From Streptomyces sclerotialus (GTDB taxonomy: Bacteria; Actinomycetota; Actinomycetes; Streptomycetales; Streptomycetaceae): a stretch of DNA of 64,000 nt. Made by a program: the position numbers and the translations under genes. A model generated the notes under the pieces. It saw only the letters and a program-made list of their open reading frames with translations. It did no database searches and had not been told where the DNA came from. Positions 40,266-48,713 of the stretch are shown here, in pieces (position 1 is the stretch's first letter; each line of letters opens with the position of its first letter). The DNA is taken from contig NZ_JBFOHP010000002.1 of assembly GCF_040907265.1 (NCBI RefSeq), forward strand, positions 8,060,001 through 8,124,000, in the 5' to 3' direction.

Positions 40266-42557
40266 TCACCTGCCGGCTCGGCTGAGGTCCTTCTTCAGGT
40301 AGGCAGCGGTGAGGGAGTCCGCTGCGTCGAGGAGCCGGCGCGGGGTGCCCTCGAAGACAAGGCGGCCGCCGTCGCGTCCCGCGCCGGGTCCGATGTCGAT
40401 GATCCAGTCCGCGCGTTTGACGACGTCGAGGTCGTGCTCGACCACGACGACCGTGTTGCCCTTGTCGACGAGGGTGTCGATGAGGTCGATCAGCCGGTCC
40501 ACGTCGGCCATGTGCAGACCGGTGGTGGGCTCGTCGAAGACGAACAGCCCTGAGGTCTCCCTGAGCCGGTCGGCGAGTTTGATGCGCTGGCGTTCACCGC
40601 CGGACAGCGTGGACAGCGGCTGTCCGAGGGTGAGGTAGGGAAGGCCGACGTCGCTGAGGGTCGCAAGCCGGCGGACCACGGGCTTCTCGGTGAAGAAGTC
40701 CAGCGCCTCCTCGACGGTCAGGGCGAGGGTCTCCACGATGTTCTTGCCGTTGAAGCGCAGGTCCAACACCTCGTCACGGTAGCGGCGTCCCTCGCACCGC
40801 TCGCAGACGGTGGTCACCGGCTCCATGTAGGCCAGGTCGTTCTGGATCTCGCCCCGGCCCTGGCAGGCCGGGCAGGCCCCGTCGGAGTTGAAGCTGAACA
40901 TGCCCGGTTCGGTGTGCGTGGCCTTGGCGAAGAGCTTCCGCACGGTGTCCATGATGTTGACGTAGGTGGCGGGCGTCGAGCGGGAGGAGGAACCGATCGC
41001 CTCCTGGTCGATCACGATGGCATCGGGGAACTGCGGGACCAGCGCGCCGTGGACGAAGGAACTCTTGCCCGATCCGGCGACGCCCGTCACCACGGTCAGG
41101 ACGCCTTCGGGGATGTCCACCGACAGGTCCTGGAGGTTGTGCAGGCTTGTTCGCCTCGTGGCGAGTGTGCCGCGCGGCGTGCGGACGCGTTCCTTGAGCC
41201 CGGTCTCGCGGCTCAGCCAGCGTCCGGTCATGGTGTCGGCCTTGCTCAGCTGGGCCGCGGTGCCTTCGAAGACCACCTCGCCGCCGTGGGTGCCGGCGCC
41301 CGGCCCCATGTCCACCACGTGGTCGGCGATGCCGATCACGTCGCGGGAGTGCTCCACGACCAGCACGGTGTTGCCTTTGTCCCGGAGCGCGAGAAGCAGT
41401 TCGTTCAGCCGGTGCACGTCGCGTGGGTGGAGCCCGACGCTGGGCTCGTCGAAGATGTACGTCAGGTCGGTGAGGCTGCTGCCCAGGTGGCGGACGATTT
41501 TCAGCCGCTGGCCCTCACCACCGGACAGTGTGGAGGTCTCGCGGGCGAGGCTCAGGTAGCCGAGGCCCACCGACTCGATACGCCGCAGCACGGACAGCGC
41601 GGCGTCCACCACGGGCTTGGCGGCCGGGACGTCGATGCTCTCCAGCTCCGGGATGAGGTCGGCGATCTCCATCGCGGCGTAGTCGGCGATGTTCTTCCCG
41701 TTGATCTTCGATGCGCGTGCCGCTTCGTTGAGACGGGCGCCTCCACACGCCTCGCAGGCTCCGGCCGCGACGACCGCTTCGACCGCCTGCCGCTCCTTGT
41801 CCTTGAGCCTTTCCAGGCCGCCTTTGAGATAACGGCGGTTGAAGCGGACGACGATTCCCTCGTACTCGTTGGAGTAGGTGAGTTTGCGTCCCTGGCGTTC
41901 GACCTTGAATCCCTCGCCGTACAGCAGGAGCTCTCGGTCCTGCTGGCTGAATTCCCGCAACGGTTTGTCCGGGTCGAACAGTCCCGACTGCGCGTACAGC
42001 TGCCACTGGAAGCCGCCCACCGCGAACAGCGGCGAGCGGATCGCCCCCTCGTTGAGCGACAGGTCTTCGTCCAGCAGCCGGCCGAGGTCGAGCCGGGCGA
42101 CCCGGCCCAGGCCCTCGCACTCCGGGCACATACCGTGCGGGTCATTGAACGAATAGGCGCTGGACTCTCCGGCCGAGGGCTTGCCGTGGCGGGAGAAGAG
42201 CACCCGCAGTGCCGGGTTGACCTCGGTCATCGTGCCGACCGTGGACCGCGAGTTGCCGCCCACCGGACGCTGGTCCACCACGATCGCGGTGGACAGATTC
42301 TTGATGACGGCCGCATCCGGGCGCTCGTACTTCGGCAGGCGGTTGCGGATGAACCAGCTGTAGGTCTCGTTGAGCTGGCGCTGGGACTCCACCGCGACGG
42401 TACCGAAGACGATGGAGGACTTCCCGGAGCCGGACACCCCGGTGAAGACGGTCAGCTCTCCTTTGGGAATGGTGAGCGACACGTTCTTGAGATTGTTCTG
42501 CCGGGCACCTTGGAGAATGATGCAGTCTTCGGTGTGCCGCTTCCGCTGGCCCGCCAT
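40266..42557 (-). CDS. UvrA-like drug self-resistance protein (DrrC type)
   Basis: A 763-aa UvrA paralogue, shorter than repair UvrA (~950 aa) and the length of DrrC from the daunorubicin cluster. Two ABC halves have Walker A FTGVSGSGKSS and VTGVAGSGKSS, signatures STLSGGEGQRLKIV and STLSGGERQRIKLA, and Walker B YIFDEPSVGLHPRDV and FVFDEPTTGLHMADV. Zinc-finger Cys pairs occur as MCPECEG, CEACGG, CPACQG and CERCEG. UvrA-like proteins occur in clusters for DNA-binding or DNA-alkylating antibiotics, and PBDs alkylate guanine N2, so recognition and clearing of PBD-DNA adducts is the expected role. A perfect copy of the cluster dyad lies 51 bases upstream of its start. Confidence 0.9.
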   Translation of the reverse strand: MAGQRKRHTEDCIILQGARQNNLKNVSLTIPKGELTVFTGVSGSGKSSIVFGTVAVESQRQLNETYSWFIRNRLPKYERPDAAVIKNLSTAIVVDQRPVGGNSRSTVGTMTEVNPALRVLFSRHGKPSAGESSAYSFNDPHGMCPECEGLGRVARLDLGRLLDEDLSLNEGAIRSPLFAVGGFQWQLYAQSGLFDPDKPLREFSQQDRELLLYGEGFKVERQGRKLTYSNEYEGIVVRFNRRYLKGGLERLKDKERQAVEAVVAAGACEACGGARLNEAARASKINGKNIADYAAMEIADLIPELESIDVPAAKPVVDAALSVLRRIESVGLGYLSLARETSTLSGGEGQRLKIVRHLGSSLTDLTYIFDEPSVGLHPRDVHRLNELLLALRDKGNTVLVVEHSRDVIGIADHVVDMGPGAGTHGGEVVFEGTAAQLSKADTMTGRWLSRETGLKERVRTPRGTLATRRTSLHNLQDLSVDIPEGVLTVVTGVAGSGKSSFVHGALVPQFPDAIVIDQEAIGSSSRSTPATYVNIMDTVRKLFAKATHTEPGMFSFNSDGACPACQGRGEIQNDLAYMEPVTTVCERCEGRRYRDEVLDLRFNGKNIVETLALTVEEALDFFTEKPVVRRLATLSDVGLPYLTLGQPLSTLSGGERQRIKLADRLRETSGLFVFDEPTTGLHMADVDRLIDLIDTLVDKGNTVVVVEHDLDVVKRADWIIDIGPGAGRDGGRLVFEGTPRRLLDAADSLTAAYLKKDLSRAGR

Positions 42558-42607
42558 GAAATCGTCCTCCTGCCGAGAGCGGTCGTCCGCCCGACCGCGA
42601 ACCCCTA

Positions 42608-42627
42608 TGGTTTCTTTTTGGAAACCA
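42608..42627. promoter_or_regulatory. Cluster operator copy 2 (uvrA-like gene)
   Basis: TGGTTTCTTTTTGGAAACCA: perfect 7-bp arms with a 6-base spacer, 17 of 20 bases shared with the NRPS1 copy. It lies between the gamma-glutamyltransferase stop and the uvrA-like start, and TTAACT on the minus strand just upstream is a plausible -10 box. Confidence 0.75.
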
Positions 42628-42644
42628 AGTTAACATCCGCTGGT

Positions 42645-44435
42645 TCAGCGAGCTACCGCGTACGCCTGTTCGCCACGCGGACTCGCGGCACCGAAGACCA
42701 GCCCGTCGGCCGCCCGTCCGGTTGCGCAGACCTTGCCCAGCGACCGCGCCGGGGCGATCCGCACGACGTGGCCGCGCCAGCGCAGCTCTTCCACGACGCG
42801 CTCGGGGCAGCCGTGCTCCACCACCACGCTGCCCGGAGTGGCGACGTGCGGGGTGAAGGAGGAGGGCACCGCGTCGGTGTGGAACGCCGGCGCCTCCACC
42901 GCCTCCTGTACGCCCGAGCCGAAGTCCACGTGCTGCAGGAAGAAGTTCAGCGTCCACTGGTCCTGCTGGTCGCCACCGGGCGTGCCGAACGCCATGTACG
43001 GTTCACCGTCGCGCAGCACCAGGGTGGGGGAGAGAGTGGTGCGTGGGCGCTTGCCGGGAGCGACGGCGTTGGGGTGGCCGGGGACCAGGTTCGCCATCTG
43101 CCCCCGGGTGCCCAGCGGAAAGCCCAGCCCCGGCACTACGGGGGAGCTCTTGAGCCAGCCGCCGCTGGGCGTGGCGACCACCATGTTGCCCTCGCTGTCG
43201 GTCGCGCTGACGCAGCAGGTGTCGCCCTTGGCCTGGGTCAACTGGACGATTGCGGGAATGCCGTCGCCCAACTGCCGCAGCCACTCAGGGCCGTCGGCCA
43301 CGGCGGGGCCCGACACCGGCGGCATGACCGGTATCCGGCCGCCGGGCGAGCCGGGCCGCAGCTCCAGCGACGCCCGTTCCTCGACCAGCGCACGGCGCGC
43401 GGCCGCGTACTCGGCACTCAGCAGGATGTCCACCGGTACGTCCGTGTGGTCCGGGTCGCCGTACCACGCCTCCCGGTCGGCGAACGCCAGCTTCGCGCAC
43501 TCCACCACGGTGTGCAGGTGGTCGGCGCTCCCCGGCTCCGTGCGGGAGAGGTCGAAGCCCTCCAGCAGGGCGAGTTGTTGGAGGAAGACAGGACCCTGAG
43601 ACCACGGGCCGCTCTTGTGGACCGTGTGGCCGCGGTACTCGCCGACCAGGGGGGCTTCGACCGTCGCCCGCCACGATGCCATGTCGTCACCGGTGAGCAG
43701 GCCGGCGTGGCGCTGCCCGGTGGCGTCGAGCATCGGGGTGCCGGTGACGAACTTGTCGATCGCCTCGGCCACGAAGCCCTCGTAGAAGGCGGTCTCGGCG
43801 GCCTCGATCTGCCGTTCACGGCCACCGCCTGCCGCCTGGGACTCCTCGGCCAGCAGCCGGAAGGTACGGGCCAGTTCGGGGTTGGTCGTCCGCGCTCCGG
43901 CGGCGGGAGGCTTCCCGCCTCGCAGGTAGGTACGGCCGGACTCGGTCCACTCCTCGCGGAACAGCGGCGCCAGCACGTCGATCATCTGCGCGGCCTTCGG
44001 CAGGATCGGGAAACCCTTCTCGGCGTACCCGATGGCCGGGGCCAGCACCTGCGCCGGTGTCAGCCGTCCGTGGTCCCGCAGCAGCCGCATCCACGCCCCG
44101 AAGGCGCCGGGCACGCAGGCAGCCAGGAGCCCGGAGCCCGGTATCGCCGCCAGCCCCTGGTCGCGGAACGCCTCGATGGTGGCGGCCCGGGGCATCGGTC
44201 CCTGCCCGCAGATCACGTCCACACGGGCGGTGCGGGCATCGTAGGCCAGGATCGGCACGTCCCCGGCCGGGCCGTTGAGATGGGGCTCGACCACCTGGGT
44301 GACGAAGGCAGCGGCGACGGCCGCGTCGAAGGCATTCCCTCCCTGCGACAGCATGTCCATACCGGCCGCGGCGGCGAGCCAGTGGGTGGCGGCGACGGCT
44401 CCGCGGGCACCCTTGAGTTCGGGTCGGCTGAGCAT
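42645..44435 (-). CDS. Gamma-glutamyltransferase homologue for 4-alkylproline biosynthesis (LmbA-like)
   Basis: A 596-aa Ntn-hydrolase of the gamma-glutamyltranspeptidase family. The autoprocessing/nucleophile Thr is likely in AKGDTCCVSATDSEGN; other family pieces are MLSQGGNAFDAAVAAAF, HLNGPAGDVPILAYD, PGAFGAWMRLLRDHGRL, RTTLSPTLVLRDGEPYMAFGTPGGDQQ. No signal peptide, unlike exported GGTs. In lincomycin, hormaomycin and PBD clusters the homologue (LmbA and relatives) cleaves a C-C bond in the ring-opened L-DOPA product on the way to 4-alkyl-L-proline. Its neighbours are the other four genes of that pathway, which fixes the role well. Confidence 0.9.
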   Translation of the reverse strand: MLSRPELKGARGAVAATHWLAAAAGMDMLSQGGNAFDAAVAAAFVTQVVEPHLNGPAGDVPILAYDARTARVDVICGQGPMPRAATIEAFRDQGLAAIPGSGLLAACVPGAFGAWMRLLRDHGRLTPAQVLAPAIGYAEKGFPILPKAAQMIDVLAPLFREEWTESGRTYLRGGKPPAAGARTTNPELARTFRLLAEESQAAGGGRERQIEAAETAFYEGFVAEAIDKFVTGTPMLDATGQRHAGLLTGDDMASWRATVEAPLVGEYRGHTVHKSGPWSQGPVFLQQLALLEGFDLSRTEPGSADHLHTVVECAKLAFADREAWYGDPDHTDVPVDILLSAEYAAARRALVEERASLELRPGSPGGRIPVMPPVSGPAVADGPEWLRQLGDGIPAIVQLTQAKGDTCCVSATDSEGNMVVATPSGGWLKSSPVVPGLGFPLGTRGQMANLVPGHPNAVAPGKRPRTTLSPTLVLRDGEPYMAFGTPGGDQQDQWTLNFFLQHVDFGSGVQEAVEAPAFHTDAVPSSFTPHVATPGSVVVEHGCPERVVEELRWRGHVVRIAPARSLGKVCATGRAADGLVFGAASPRGEQAYAVAR

Positions 44436-44484
44436 GAGGTTCCTTTCCTCGGGTCGGCGTGCGGACGGTACGTCCGTGCCTCGG

Positions 44485-45384
44485 TCAGTGGGAGGAGGCC
44501 GCGTCGGCGGCAGGGTTCCGGCCGGCGGACGGGACGGTGCCTTGTGCGAGGGGAACGACCTGGCCGGAGACGGTGGCCGTCGGATCGTCGTCGTCGTACG
44601 TGGTGAGCGTGCACGTCAGCAGGGCCTGGCGCGCCGTCCCTACGCCCTGCCGCACCTGGAACTCGTGCGTCGCCGGCTCCGCCGGAAGCAGCCCGTTGTG
44701 CAGCAGCCACAGGCCCAGCGCGAGCGCGGCGGAGGAGCAGGCCGGGTCCTCGGGGATGCCGTACCCGGGTGCGAACATGCGGGCGTCCGCCTGTCGTCGG
44801 CGGGCGTCCCAGTGCAGGAGGAAGACGTCCTTCAGCCCGGCGCCGAGCAGCGCCTCCGGGTGGGGGGAGGCCTCGTGCAGCGCCTCGGGGCGGACGGGCA
44901 GGAAGTGGAAGCGGGGGCCGAATCCCGCCCGGCCCGCACGGCCCGGCCCCTCGTCGGCCAGCGCGGAGCGGGGCAGTCCGGCGGCGGCCAGCAGGGGGGC
45001 GGGGGCGACGGCCGCGCTCTCCAGCGGGTTCCCGGCGGCGATGGTGCCGTGGTGGTCGTCCACCGTGAGGGACAGCAGCTTCTCCCCGCACTGCTGCACC
45101 ACGGGGCCGGACGCGAGGAGGCCGAGGCGGACCAGCGTCACCGCGGTGCCCAGGCTCGGATGCCCCCCGAAGGGGGACTCCGCCTGCGGAGTGAACACGC
45201 GGATGCGGTAGTCGGCCGAGGGGTGGGTGGCGGGCAGCACGAACACCGTTTCCGGCGTGCCGGTCCGTGCCGCCAGCGACTGCATCCGGTGATCGGTCAG
45301 CCCGGTCGCCTCCGGTACGACGGCCAGGAGCCCGCCGGAGGAGGGGCCGTCGGCGAACATACTCACGATCTCGACGTCAGGCAC
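44485..45384 (-). CDS. PhzF-family isomerase for 4-alkylproline biosynthesis (LmbX-like)
   Basis: A 299-aa PhzF-fold protein. The GTG at 45384 follows GGGAGG and overlaps the reductase stop by 8 bp. The catalytic Glu lies in FTPQAESPFGGHPSLGTAVTLV, the family's active-site motif, and the second half has FAPGYGIPEDPACSSAALALGLWLL. In 4-alkylproline pathways the PhzF-like enzyme (LmbX) isomerises a double bond before F420-dependent reduction. True phenazine genes are not present, although the PhzE/PhzD-like genes further right could mislead. Confidence 0.9.
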   Translation of the reverse strand: MPDVEIVSMFADGPSSGGLLAVVPEATGLTDHRMQSLAARTGTPETVFVLPATHPSADYRIRVFTPQAESPFGGHPSLGTAVTLVRLGLLASGPVVQQCGEKLLSLTVDDHHGTIAAGNPLESAAVAPAPLLAAAGLPRSALADEGPGRAGRAGFGPRFHFLPVRPEALHEASPHPEALLGAGLKDVFLLHWDARRRQADARMFAPGYGIPEDPACSSAALALGLWLLHNGLLPAEPATHEFQVRQGVGTARQALLTCTLTTYDDDDPTATVSGQVVPLAQGTVPSAGRNPAADAASSH

Positions 45385-46318
45385 GCGGCCCTCCCAGGGG
45401 CAGGGAACGTCCGCCGGCAGGCGTGTCGCGGCCCGGCAGCAGGACGGTCCGGGCGATCTCCTCCAGTACCTCCGGCCTTCCCTCGTACGGGAACGACGGG
45501 CGAGGCCAGTGCACCACCATGTCGGTGAAACCCAGTTCCTCGAAGGTTCCGGTGGCGTCCCGGAACGCCTCGACGGAGTCCAGCACGCCACCGACCGCCG
45601 CTCCCGTGACCAGCAGCCGGCGGGCAGTGGCGGGATCGCGGCCGGTCGCGGCGCACGCCTTCTCCCACCCGTCGACCTGCTTTTCGAGTGCGGGAAGCAT
45701 GCGGTCGTAGCGCGTCGCCTCGAAGCGTCCGGGCGGTCCAGCGGTGATCCAGGTGTCGGCGAAGCGGGCCGCGAGCCGCATCGCACGCGGGCCGGTGGCG
45801 GCCACCGCCAGTGGCATCCGGGGCTGCCGCACGCAGCCCGGCCGCATGTGCACGGCCTCGGCGGTGTAGTGGTGGCCGTGATAGGTGGTCTCCGGCTGCC
45901 GGAGCAGCAGGTCAATCAGCTCCACGAACTCCGCGAAGCGGCCGGCTCGCTCGCCCGGCGTCAACGACGGTCCGCCCAGCGCCGGTTCGTCGTAGCCGCC
46001 GGCCCCTGCCCCCGTACCGCAGATGACCCGGCCCCCGGACACGTCGTCCAGCGCCATCAGTTCCTTGGCCAGCGTCACCGGGTGGCGGAACGCGGGGGTG
46101 GCGACCAGGGTGCCCAGCATGATGCGCGAGGTGACCGTGGCGGCGGCGGTCAGTGTCGGCACGCAGCCGAACCAGGTCTCCTCGCGCAGCCACCGCCACA
46201 TCAGATGGTCGTAGGTCCAGGCGTGGTCAAAGCCGTACTCCTCCGCCAGACGCCACTTCGGGGCGGCGTCCCGCCACCGGTTCTCGGGCAGGATGACGAT
46301 TCCGTGACGCATCGTCAC
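45377..46318 (-). CDS. F420-dependent reductase for 4-alkylproline biosynthesis (LmbY-like)
   Basis: A 313-aa luciferase-like F420-dependent oxidoreductase. It begins MRHGIVILPENRWRDAAPKWRLAEEYGFDHAWTYDHLMWR; the GTG at 46318 overlaps the preceding stop, and an ATG six bases on is equally possible. GTLVATPAFRHPVTLAKELMALDDVSGGRVICGTGAGAGGYDE is the cofactor-side motif. LmbY-type enzymes reduce the pyrroline ring or side-chain double bonds of the alkylproline intermediate; PBD versions leave more unsaturation, giving exocyclic alkenes at C2. The gene sits inside the tightly coupled five-gene pathway operon. Confidence 0.9.
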   Translation of the reverse strand: MTMRHGIVILPENRWRDAAPKWRLAEEYGFDHAWTYDHLMWRWLREETWFGCVPTLTAAATVTSRIMLGTLVATPAFRHPVTLAKELMALDDVSGGRVICGTGAGAGGYDEPALGGPSLTPGERAGRFAEFVELIDLLLRQPETTYHGHHYTAEAVHMRPGCVRQPRMPLAVAATGPRAMRLAARFADTWITAGPPGRFEATRYDRMLPALEKQVDGWEKACAATGRDPATARRLLVTGAAVGGVLDSVEAFRDATGTFEELGFTDMVVHWPRPSFPYEGRPEVLEEIARTVLLPGRDTPAGGRSLPLGGPRA

Positions 46319-47259
46319 CGGTCCGAGGCCAGCGCCGGGGAACCCGTCGCCTCCTCGGCCACCTCGGAGAGGATGGCCAAGAAGTCACGTTCGTGACCGG
46401 TGACTTCGGGGCGGGTCAGCTCTTCGGGCAACTCGGACCCCGCCTCCCGGCCGTCCGGGTACAGAGCATTGTCCTTGACGTCCAGGGCAATGGCGGTCAG
46501 GCGGCGCAGCAGTTGAGCCACCACGTCGCGGGAGGAGGGGCGCGAGCGCAGCGTCAGGAAGTAGTTGTCGTAGACGACGCCCAGGACATCCGGGTGCTGC
46601 ACTCCGCTGGGCACCGAGGCTTCCTGGAGCAGGGAGCGGCCGCTGGGCACCATGCGCGCGGCGATGCCGGCGTGGATGACCTGGTAGACGTGGACGGCCT
46701 GCGCCAGGTCCGCGGAGTCGCGCACGCACGGCAGCTTCTTGCCGCGGAACAGGGCCTGGACCGGCTTGTGGTCCGGCGCCCAGGTGCCGCTGAATCCGGG
46801 GTGCTGGAGGAACATGCTGGGCCGGATGACATCACCGTAGACGGTGCGGGGCATCGAGCCGGTGTAGAGCAGCATCGCACAGTAGCCCCGGACGTACCGC
46901 GTCATGGCCTTCAGCGCGGCGTCCCTTTCCGGTCCCTCCTCGGGCAGGCGCGCCAGTTCGCGGGAGAGCAGCTGCCACAGGATGAACGTCACCTGGTGGC
47001 CGGTGATCCAGCGGAACCAGTAGAGACGGTCCGAGGAATCGGCGGGCTGGACGCGTTCCGCCGGCCCGCCGCCCGCGGCGATGGCGGCGATGTGGCGGCA
47101 GGTGAGTGTGAACTCGGCCGGTACCGAGCCGGAGTCCGCTGCCTCCAGGCTGCCGGGCTCCGGCAGGGTCAGGGGCTCCAGTCCATAGGGGAAGTCCCCG
47201 AAGTCCCAGCGCCCGTGGTCCGGCAGTTCGGTGAGGACGGTGCCGGTTCCGGTGTTCAT
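46315..47259 (-). CDS. Heme-dependent L-tyrosine 3-hydroxylase (LmbB2-like)
   Basis: A 314-aa protein of the LmbB2/SibU/Orf13 family of histidine-ligated heme tyrosine hydroxylases that make L-DOPA with H2O2. The ATG at 47259 overlaps the dioxygenase stop (ATGA). Family-like stretches are WFRWITGHQVTFILWQLLSREL, MTRYVRGYCAMLLYTGSMPRTVYGDVIRPSMFLQHPGFSGTWAPD and VHVYQVIHAGIAARMVPSGRSLLQEASV; one of the His in these is presumably the heme ligand, but I cannot say which. Position with an L-DOPA dioxygenase supports the role. Confidence 0.88.
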   Translation of the reverse strand: MNTGTGTVLTELPDHGRWDFGDFPYGLEPLTLPEPGSLEAADSGSVPAEFTLTCRHIAAIAAGGGPAERVQPADSSDRLYWFRWITGHQVTFILWQLLSRELARLPEEGPERDAALKAMTRYVRGYCAMLLYTGSMPRTVYGDVIRPSMFLQHPGFSGTWAPDHKPVQALFRGKKLPCVRDSADLAQAVHVYQVIHAGIAARMVPSGRSLLQEASVPSGVQHPDVLGVVYDNYFLTLRSRPSSRDVVAQLLRRLTAIALDVKDNALYPDGREAGSELPEELTRPEVTGHERDFLAILSEVAEEATGSPALASDR

Positions 47260-47759
47260 TCCACACCCTCCGGAAGGTAGGTGAACTCGTACTCCAGGCC
47301 GTTGACGTCCAGCACGTAGAGGCTCAGCACGCCGTCCTCGTCCACCACGATGTCGGTCGGCCCCTCGTCGCGCACGAACGTGTAGCGGCCGGACTCGTAC
47401 AGCTCCAGCCAGCGGTCGCGCCACTCCGTCATCTCCTCCGGAGACCTCGTGGCCAGGCACAGGTGCTGGAACTGCGGCACCTCGGCCACAGGGGCGGGCG
47501 TGGCGTCGGCGGCGCGCTCGAAGACATGGATGCGCAGGTCGCCCGCGGCCAGTTCGACGAGGCGGGTGATGCCGGGAAGGCGGCTGCGTGTGAGGTCGGA
47601 GAACTTCTCCAGCGACCAGTTCTGCTCGCAGCCGAAGAACTCCCGGTACCAGCCCAGCGAGTTCTCCAGGTCGGAGGTCTGCACGCCGATGTGGTGGAAC
47701 CGGAAGGCGTGCTCGGGCGATGCGCCGGGCGACGCCTCGCGCGTGATGGTGTTCCGCAC
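47256..47759 (-). CDS. L-DOPA 2,3-dioxygenase (LmbB1-like, VOC fold)
   Basis: A 167-aa vicinal-oxygen-chelate protein that extradiol-cleaves L-DOPA in alkylproline biosynthesis. Metal ligands are likely His in FRFHHIGVQTSDLENSLGWY, His in VPQFQHLCLATRSPEEM and Glu in VLDVNGLEYEFTY. GTG start at 47759 after GAGAGGA. It is the first gene of the minus-strand 4-alkylproline operon (dioxygenase, hydroxylase, F420 reductase, PhzF-like, GGT-like) and is divergent from the O-methyltransferase gene, with a copy of the cluster dyad between them. Confidence 0.88.
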   Translation of the reverse strand: MRNTITREASPGASPEHAFRFHHIGVQTSDLENSLGWYREFFGCEQNWSLEKFSDLTRSRLPGITRLVELAAGDLRIHVFERAADATPAPVAEVPQFQHLCLATRSPEEMTEWRDRWLELYESGRYTFVRDEGPTDIVVDEDGVLSLYVLDVNGLEYEFTYLPEGVE

Positions 47760-47865
47760 TTTCGTCCTCTCGTTCGTCGGATCGCAGGGAAGAATTCACC
47801 TGCCGGGATTCGCTTGCCGAGGAAACGCTCTTGCGAGGGGGTGGAAGGCTACGGGGAGACTACGG

Positions 47866-47885
47866 TGATTTCCATTCGTTAATCA
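47866..47885. promoter_or_regulatory. Cluster operator copy 3 (dioxygenase / O-methyltransferase gap)
   Basis: TGATTTCCATTCGTTAATCA, 15 of 20 bases identical to the NRPS1 copy; outer arms TGATT and AATCA are perfect. It lies near the middle of the 212-base divergent gap and could serve both directions. It is the weakest of the four copies. Confidence 0.5.
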
Positions 47886-47971
47886 AGGGGGTTCAAGCGT
47901 CCATATTGCATCCGTACGGCACCGTCCGGTAGACCATTTGACCACCGGAGCTGATCGAAGAGAGGGCTGCG

Positions 47972-48637
47972 ATGGAAGAGCAGTGGACCGCCATCGACAT
48001 CTACGCGAGTGACCTTTTGGTGCCACAGGACGAGGCGCTGCGCGACGCCGCCGGGGCCAGCCGTGAGGCCGGGCTTCCGGAAATCGCTGTCTCACCCGCG
48101 CAGGGCAAATTCCTGCATCTGCTGGCGCGTACCGGCAAGGCGGCGAAGATCCTGGAGATCGGGACCTTCGGCGGCTACAGCACCATCTGGCTGGCGCGGG
48201 CGCTGCCGCCGGACGGGCTGCTGGTGACCTGCGAACGCGAGGAGGACTTCGCCAAGAAGGCGTGGGCCCGCATCCAGGCCGCCGGGGTGGCCGACCGCGT
48301 CGACCTGAGGACCGGCAAGGCTCTGGACACCCTGCCTGCCCTGGAGGCCGAGGGGCTCGGCCCGTTCGACATGGTCTTCATCGACGCCGACAAGGCCGGC
48401 GTTCCGGACTACTTCGCCTGGTCACTGCGGTTGTCCCGGCCGGGCACCGTGATCATCGTGGACAACGTCGTCCTGGAGGGCGCGGTGACCGACGCCGCCA
48501 GTGCGAACCCGGCCGTGCAGGGAGTGCGGCGGTTCCACGAGATGGTCGCCGCTGAGCCGCGGGTCAGCGCGACGACCCTGCAGACGGTGGGCGTACGTGG
48601 GCACGACGGGTTCACCTACGTGCTCGTCACGGGCTGA
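47972..48637 (+). CDS. Catechol-type O-methyltransferase
   Basis: A 221-aa class I SAM methyltransferase of the metal-dependent caffeoyl-CoA/catechol OMT family. Start at 47972 after GAGAGG. SAM motif ILEIGTFGGYSTIWLARALP, metal-site Asp in FDMVFIDADKAGVPDYF, and VIIVDNVVLEG are clear. With an HpaB-type hydroxylase and a 3-hydroxyanthranilate pathway beside it, it should methylate one hydroxyl of a dihydroxyanthranilate, giving the methoxy group of the PBD A-ring, like TomG of tomaymycin. It is the only biosynthetic gene on the plus strand. Confidence 0.9.
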   Translation: MEEQWTAIDIYASDLLVPQDEALRDAAGASREAGLPEIAVSPAQGKFLHLLARTGKAAKILEIGTFGGYSTIWLARALPPDGLLVTCEREEDFAKKAWARIQAAGVADRVDLRTGKALDTLPALEAEGLGPFDMVFIDADKAGVPDYFAWSLRLSRPGTVIIVDNVVLEGAVTDAASANPAVQGVRRFHEMVAAEPRVSATTLQTVGVRGHDGFTYVLVTG

Positions 48638-48648
48638 ACCAGCACACC

Positions 48649-48696
48649 GCCGGAGGCGGTGCGGGTACCGCAACCGGTACCCGCACCGCCTCCGGC
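48649..48696. terminator. Bidirectional terminator with a perfect 22-bp stem
   Basis: Arms 48649-48670 and 48675-48696 are fully complementary around a CAAC loop. It fills the gap between the convergent O-methyltransferase and HpaB-type genes, 12 bases after one stop and 18 from the other. Confidence 0.85.
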
Positions 48697-48713
48697 TTGC
48701 TCGCCCCGGCCAC

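Noticed and set aside
40914..44606. A 1230-codon plus-strand open frame opposite uvrA-like and GGT-like genes
   Set aside because: Antisense artefact for the same reason; no domain is recognisable.
42645..47759. Lincomycin or hormaomycin cluster
   Set aside because: The alkylproline genes are shared, but no thiosugar genes or hormaomycin-type NRPS modules are seen, while anthranilate genes and a two-subunit NRPS with a reductase define a PBD.
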